Shown here: positions 61,627-64,000 of the stretch, piece by piece | How positions within the stretch are numbered: the first letter of the stretch is position 1 | How the letters are laid out: each line of letters opens with the position of its first letter | Origin: Clostridium sp. | Lineage (GTDB): Bacteria > Cyanobacteriota > Vampirovibrionia > Gastranaerophilales > Gastranaerophilaceae | Assembly (NCBI GenBank): GCA_018362895.1 | Contig: JAHALR010000004.1 | Location: 62,001-126,000, forward strand | Length of the DNA: 64,000 nucleotides | Reading direction: 5' to 3' | Position numbers and translations under genes: made by a program | The notes under the pieces: generated by a model | What the model was told of the DNA's origin: nothing | Seen by the model: only the letters and a program-made list of their open reading frames with translations | Databases searched by the model: none

Positions 61627-64000
61627 ATGGAAAAGCTCTGGAAAGTAAAAAACAATAAAGACTATACAGAAATTCCAAAGGAAATCAAAGATATTGCCGG
61701 AAATAAAATTCTGGCAAATCTTTTATTACAAAGAGGATTGGATACTCCAAAAAAAATAAATGAATTTTTGAATCCTGAAAAAATGAAAATTTCTTCTCCT
61801 TTTGTTTTTACTGATATGCAAAAATCCGTAGAAAGAATTTTTGACGCAATTGATAAACAGGAAAAAATTATTATTTACGGTGATTTTGATTGTGACGGTG
61901 TAACTTCTACTTCTCTTCTTTTAAAAACACTGGTGCATTTGAATGCAAATGTGGAATATTACATTCCAAACCGTGAAAATGAAAACCATGGATTGAATAC
62001 AAAAGCTCTGGTTAAATTGATAGCCAAACACAAAGCCAAATTAATTATCACAGTAGATTGCGGAGTTAGTGACGTTGAACAGGTGAGTTTTGCCAACGGT
62101 TTTAAGGTGGATGTTATAATAACAGACCACCACGAGGCTCCTGAAATTTTACCCGAGGCTTTTTCTATAATAAATCCAAAAGCTCTTAATTCTTTGGATA
62201 AAGATTTGGATATAGAAACAATTCAGGCGTTAAACCAGCTTGCAGGCGTAGGCGTTGCTTTTAAACTTGCATGTGCGCTTTTGGAAAAAACAAAAGATTA
62301 CGATTTTGCGGATGAACTTCTTCCTCTTGTTGCTGTTGGAACAATTGCTGATGTTGTTCCAATCTTGTATGAAAACAGAAGCTTTGTACATGCAGGCTTG
62401 AAACTTATTGAAGCCGGAAAGAATGCGGGGTTGAGAGTTTTGCTTGAAAAAAGCGGATATGACTTGAAAAGCGGTATCAGCTCTGAAAACATTGCTTTTG
62501 GTGTAGCTCCGAGAATCAATGCTGCAGGTCGTCTTGATACCGTGGAAAATGCTGTAAAACTTTTGACTTCGAATAATATTTCTGAAATAGAAGTGTGTTC
62601 CGAAGAACTGAACAATTTCAACAGAATACGTCAGGATTTGTGTGACCAAATATATCAAGAAGCCCTGGAAATGATTCAAAATGAACCTGCTTCAGATTCA
62701 GTAATTTTATATAAACCTGATTGGCATATAGGAATAATCGGGATTGTTGCTTCCAAATTGGTGGAAAAATTTTACAAACCCGTATTTTTGATGACAAAAG
62801 ATGAAAATACCGGTTTTATCAGATGTTCATCAAGAAGCATACCGGAAGTTCATATTCGTGATGTAATCGCAAACAATTCTGAATTGTTTGAATATTTTGG
62901 CGGGCATGCACAGGCTGCGGGTCTTGTGTTTGATCCTTCAAAAAATAAGTTTGAAAAAATTAAAGAAGCTTTGAACAACTCTATTTCTTTACAATTAGAC
63001 GGCAAAGAGCTTGTGCCTTCGGTTGAAATAGATATGGAGCTTGATTCCGATGATGTTTCTCTTGAGCTGATTGATGAAATAAAAAAACTTGAGCCGTTCG
63101 GGGAGGGAAATAAAACACCGTTGTTTGTTACAAAAAATCTTGTGTTAAACAGCTTTAGGACAATGGGTGCAAATAATAGTCATCTCAAAATTTTCTGTGA
63201 AAATCAAAACGGCAAACCTTTTGAATGTGTTTTTTGGAATCACAGCGATTTGAACATCCCTGAAGGAAAGAGTTTTGATGCTGTGTTTTATCCAAAAATT
63301 AATGTCTTTAATGGCATAACAACTATTCAGCTGGATTTGCAGGATTTGAAGTCTGAATTTTTGGTGAAGGTAGGGGCTTCTGATAAAAAAGATAACTTTA
63401 AACTCTATGATCACAGAAAAAAAACAAATATTTATGCACAAATTAGTGATTATCTTTTAACAACAAAAATTTCTACACAAATTTTTTCTCAAGACAAAAT
63501 TATTTGTGAAGCTTTAAGACCTTATCCTGTAATTTTTGAAAAAGTTAAAAATCGTCAAACCATATCAAAATGTTCACAAATTATGTTTTTTGACTATCCC
63601 AGCGACAGAAATATATTTGATGAAATTTTGAAAAAAACCGGAGCAAAAACACTTCATTTTATGAATTATAACAATCGTAAGCCTTATGCGGAAGAGATAA
63701 TAAAAAATATTTCTGGAATGATGAAGTATGTAAGCAATAACAAAAACGGAAAATTTAATCTCTGTGATGTTTCAGACTTTTTGTCAGTGTCTGATGAAGT
63801 TGTGGAATTGTGTATAGATATTTTTGAATCTATGGGAATGTTGGAAATTTTAGAGAAAAATTCTAATAACTACACAATAAAATTTTTGTGTTCTGTTGAA
63901 TTTTCAAGAATTAAAAACAGTGATATGTTTGAAGAACTTGAAAATGAGTTGCAAAAAATATATTTATATCGTCAGAGTCTTTGCACAATGCCTCTTGAAG
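61627..64000 (+). CDS. recJ: Single-stranded-DNA exonuclease RecJ (partial)
   Basis: The open frame runs off the right edge with about 791 codons and no stop. The DHH-family motifs are YGDFDCDGVTS (about residues 84-94), TVDCG and ITDHHEAPE (about 166), then AGVGVAFKLA. The DHHA1 nucleic-acid part follows with RCSSRSIPEVHIRD and EYFGGHAQAAGLVF, and an OB-like part near 480-540. Past about residue 570 is a C-terminal extension as in cyanobacterial and Bacillota RecJ. The ATG at 61627 is 6 bp after the previous gene, with weak ribosome-site signal. Confidence 0.92.
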   Translation, partial: MEKLWKVKNNKDYTEIPKEIKDIAGNKILANLLLQRGLDTPKKINEFLNPEKMKISSPFVFTDMQKSVERIFDAIDKQEKIIIYGDFDCDGVTSTSLLLKTLVHLNANVEYYIPNRENENHGLNTKALVKLIAKHKAKLIITVDCGVSDVEQVSFANGFKVDVIITDHHEAPEILPEAFSIINPKALNSLDKDLDIETIQALNQLAGVGVAFKLACALLEKTKDYDFADELLPLVAVGTIADVVPILYENRSFVHAGLKLIEAGKNAGLRVLLEKSGYDLKSGISSENIAFGVAPRINAAGRLDTVENAVKLLTSNNISEIEVCSEELNNFNRIRQDLCDQIYQEALEMIQNEPASDSVILYKPDWHIGIIGIVASKLVEKFYKPVFLMTKDENTGFIRCSSRSIPEVHIRDVIANNSELFEYFGGHAQAAGLVFDPSKNKFEKIKEALNNSISLQLDGKELVPSVEIDMELDSDDVSLELIDEIKKLEPFGEGNKTPLFVTKNLVLNSFRTMGANNSHLKIFCENQNGKPFECVFWNHSDLNIPEGKSFDAVFYPKINVFNGITTIQLDLQDLKSEFLVKVGASDKKDNFKLYDHRKKTNIYAQISDYLLTTKISTQIFSQDKIICEALRPYPVIFEKVKNRQTISKCSQIMFFDYPSDRNIFDEILKKTGAKTLHFMNYNNRKPYAEEIIKNISGMMKYVSNNKNGKFNLCDVSDFLSVSDEVVELCIDIFESMGMLEILEKNSNNYTIKFLCSVEFSRIKNSDMFEELENELQKIYLYRQSLCTMPLE

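Overview
The window is a 64 kb stretch of an AT-rich bacterial chromosome with dense, ordinary gene packing and no insertion sequence, prophage, CRISPR array, rRNA or tRNA that I can see. FlgH and FlgI imply an outer membrane, and flagellin is present. Three gene arrangements point to the cyanobacterial lineage: ATP synthase beta and epsilon (atpD-atpC) stand alone as a two-gene unit, efp lies directly next to accB, and a HEAT/PBS-lyase-like protein is present. There are no photosynthesis genes, but there are PPDK, FixC/FixX and flagella. My best inference is a non-photosynthetic Cyanobacteriota relative (Melainabacteria/Gastranaerophilales type). This is inference from gene content, not a database match.

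Layout. 0-10 kb: a LexA/UmuD-like self-cleaving repressor with umuC (translesion polymerase), then pyruvate kinase, fabI, dxr, pheS, a small AbrB-like gene abutting hisF, and a DAHP synthase. 10-15 kb: an Orn/Lys/Arg decarboxylase, three secreted small proteins, a DUF2085 membrane protein and a HEAT-repeat protein. 15-24 kb: one long flagellar operon (SLT transglycosylase, flgF, flgG, flgA, flgH, flgI, flgJ N-domain, an unknown 91-aa protein, flgN-like, flgK, flgL). 24-34 kb: smpB, small regulator pairs, leuS, several orphan small proteins, a UbiA-family prenyltransferase, an HD-GYP response regulator, and an unusual fusion of a cation diffusion facilitator with a CorC/HlyC-type CBS module. 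34-45 kb, mostly minus strand: glgA, a glycine-rich prepilin-like protein, an XRE regulator, scpA-smc, accC, accB and efp. 45-50 kb: folK, a BaiN/YhiN flavoprotein, flagellin, a degenerate REC-GGDEF protein, and an isochorismatase-family hydrolase. 50-64 kb, all plus strand: dnaN, thrB, atpD-atpC, dapF, an Opp-type ABC ATPase, PPDK, fixC, fixX and the start of recJ.

The roughly 310-bp AT-rich gap before dnaN (50386-50697) carries a strong terminator on its left, several repeats and DnaA-box-like words. Gene direction and strand base bias both change there, so it is the best candidate for the chromosomal replication origin.

The most unusual items are: (i) three separate divergent pairs of a tiny DNA-binding-like protein and a tiny helical partner, each with inverted repeats in the shared promoter region; (ii) a predicted three-way-junction RNA right after efp; (iii) the CDF-CorC fusion; (iv) a leaderless promoter-operator for the LexA/UmuD hybrid; (v) the candidate oriC; and (vi) a structured element overlapping the stop codon of a small gene before leuS. 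All are read by eye from the sequence and none has been tested by search or folding software.
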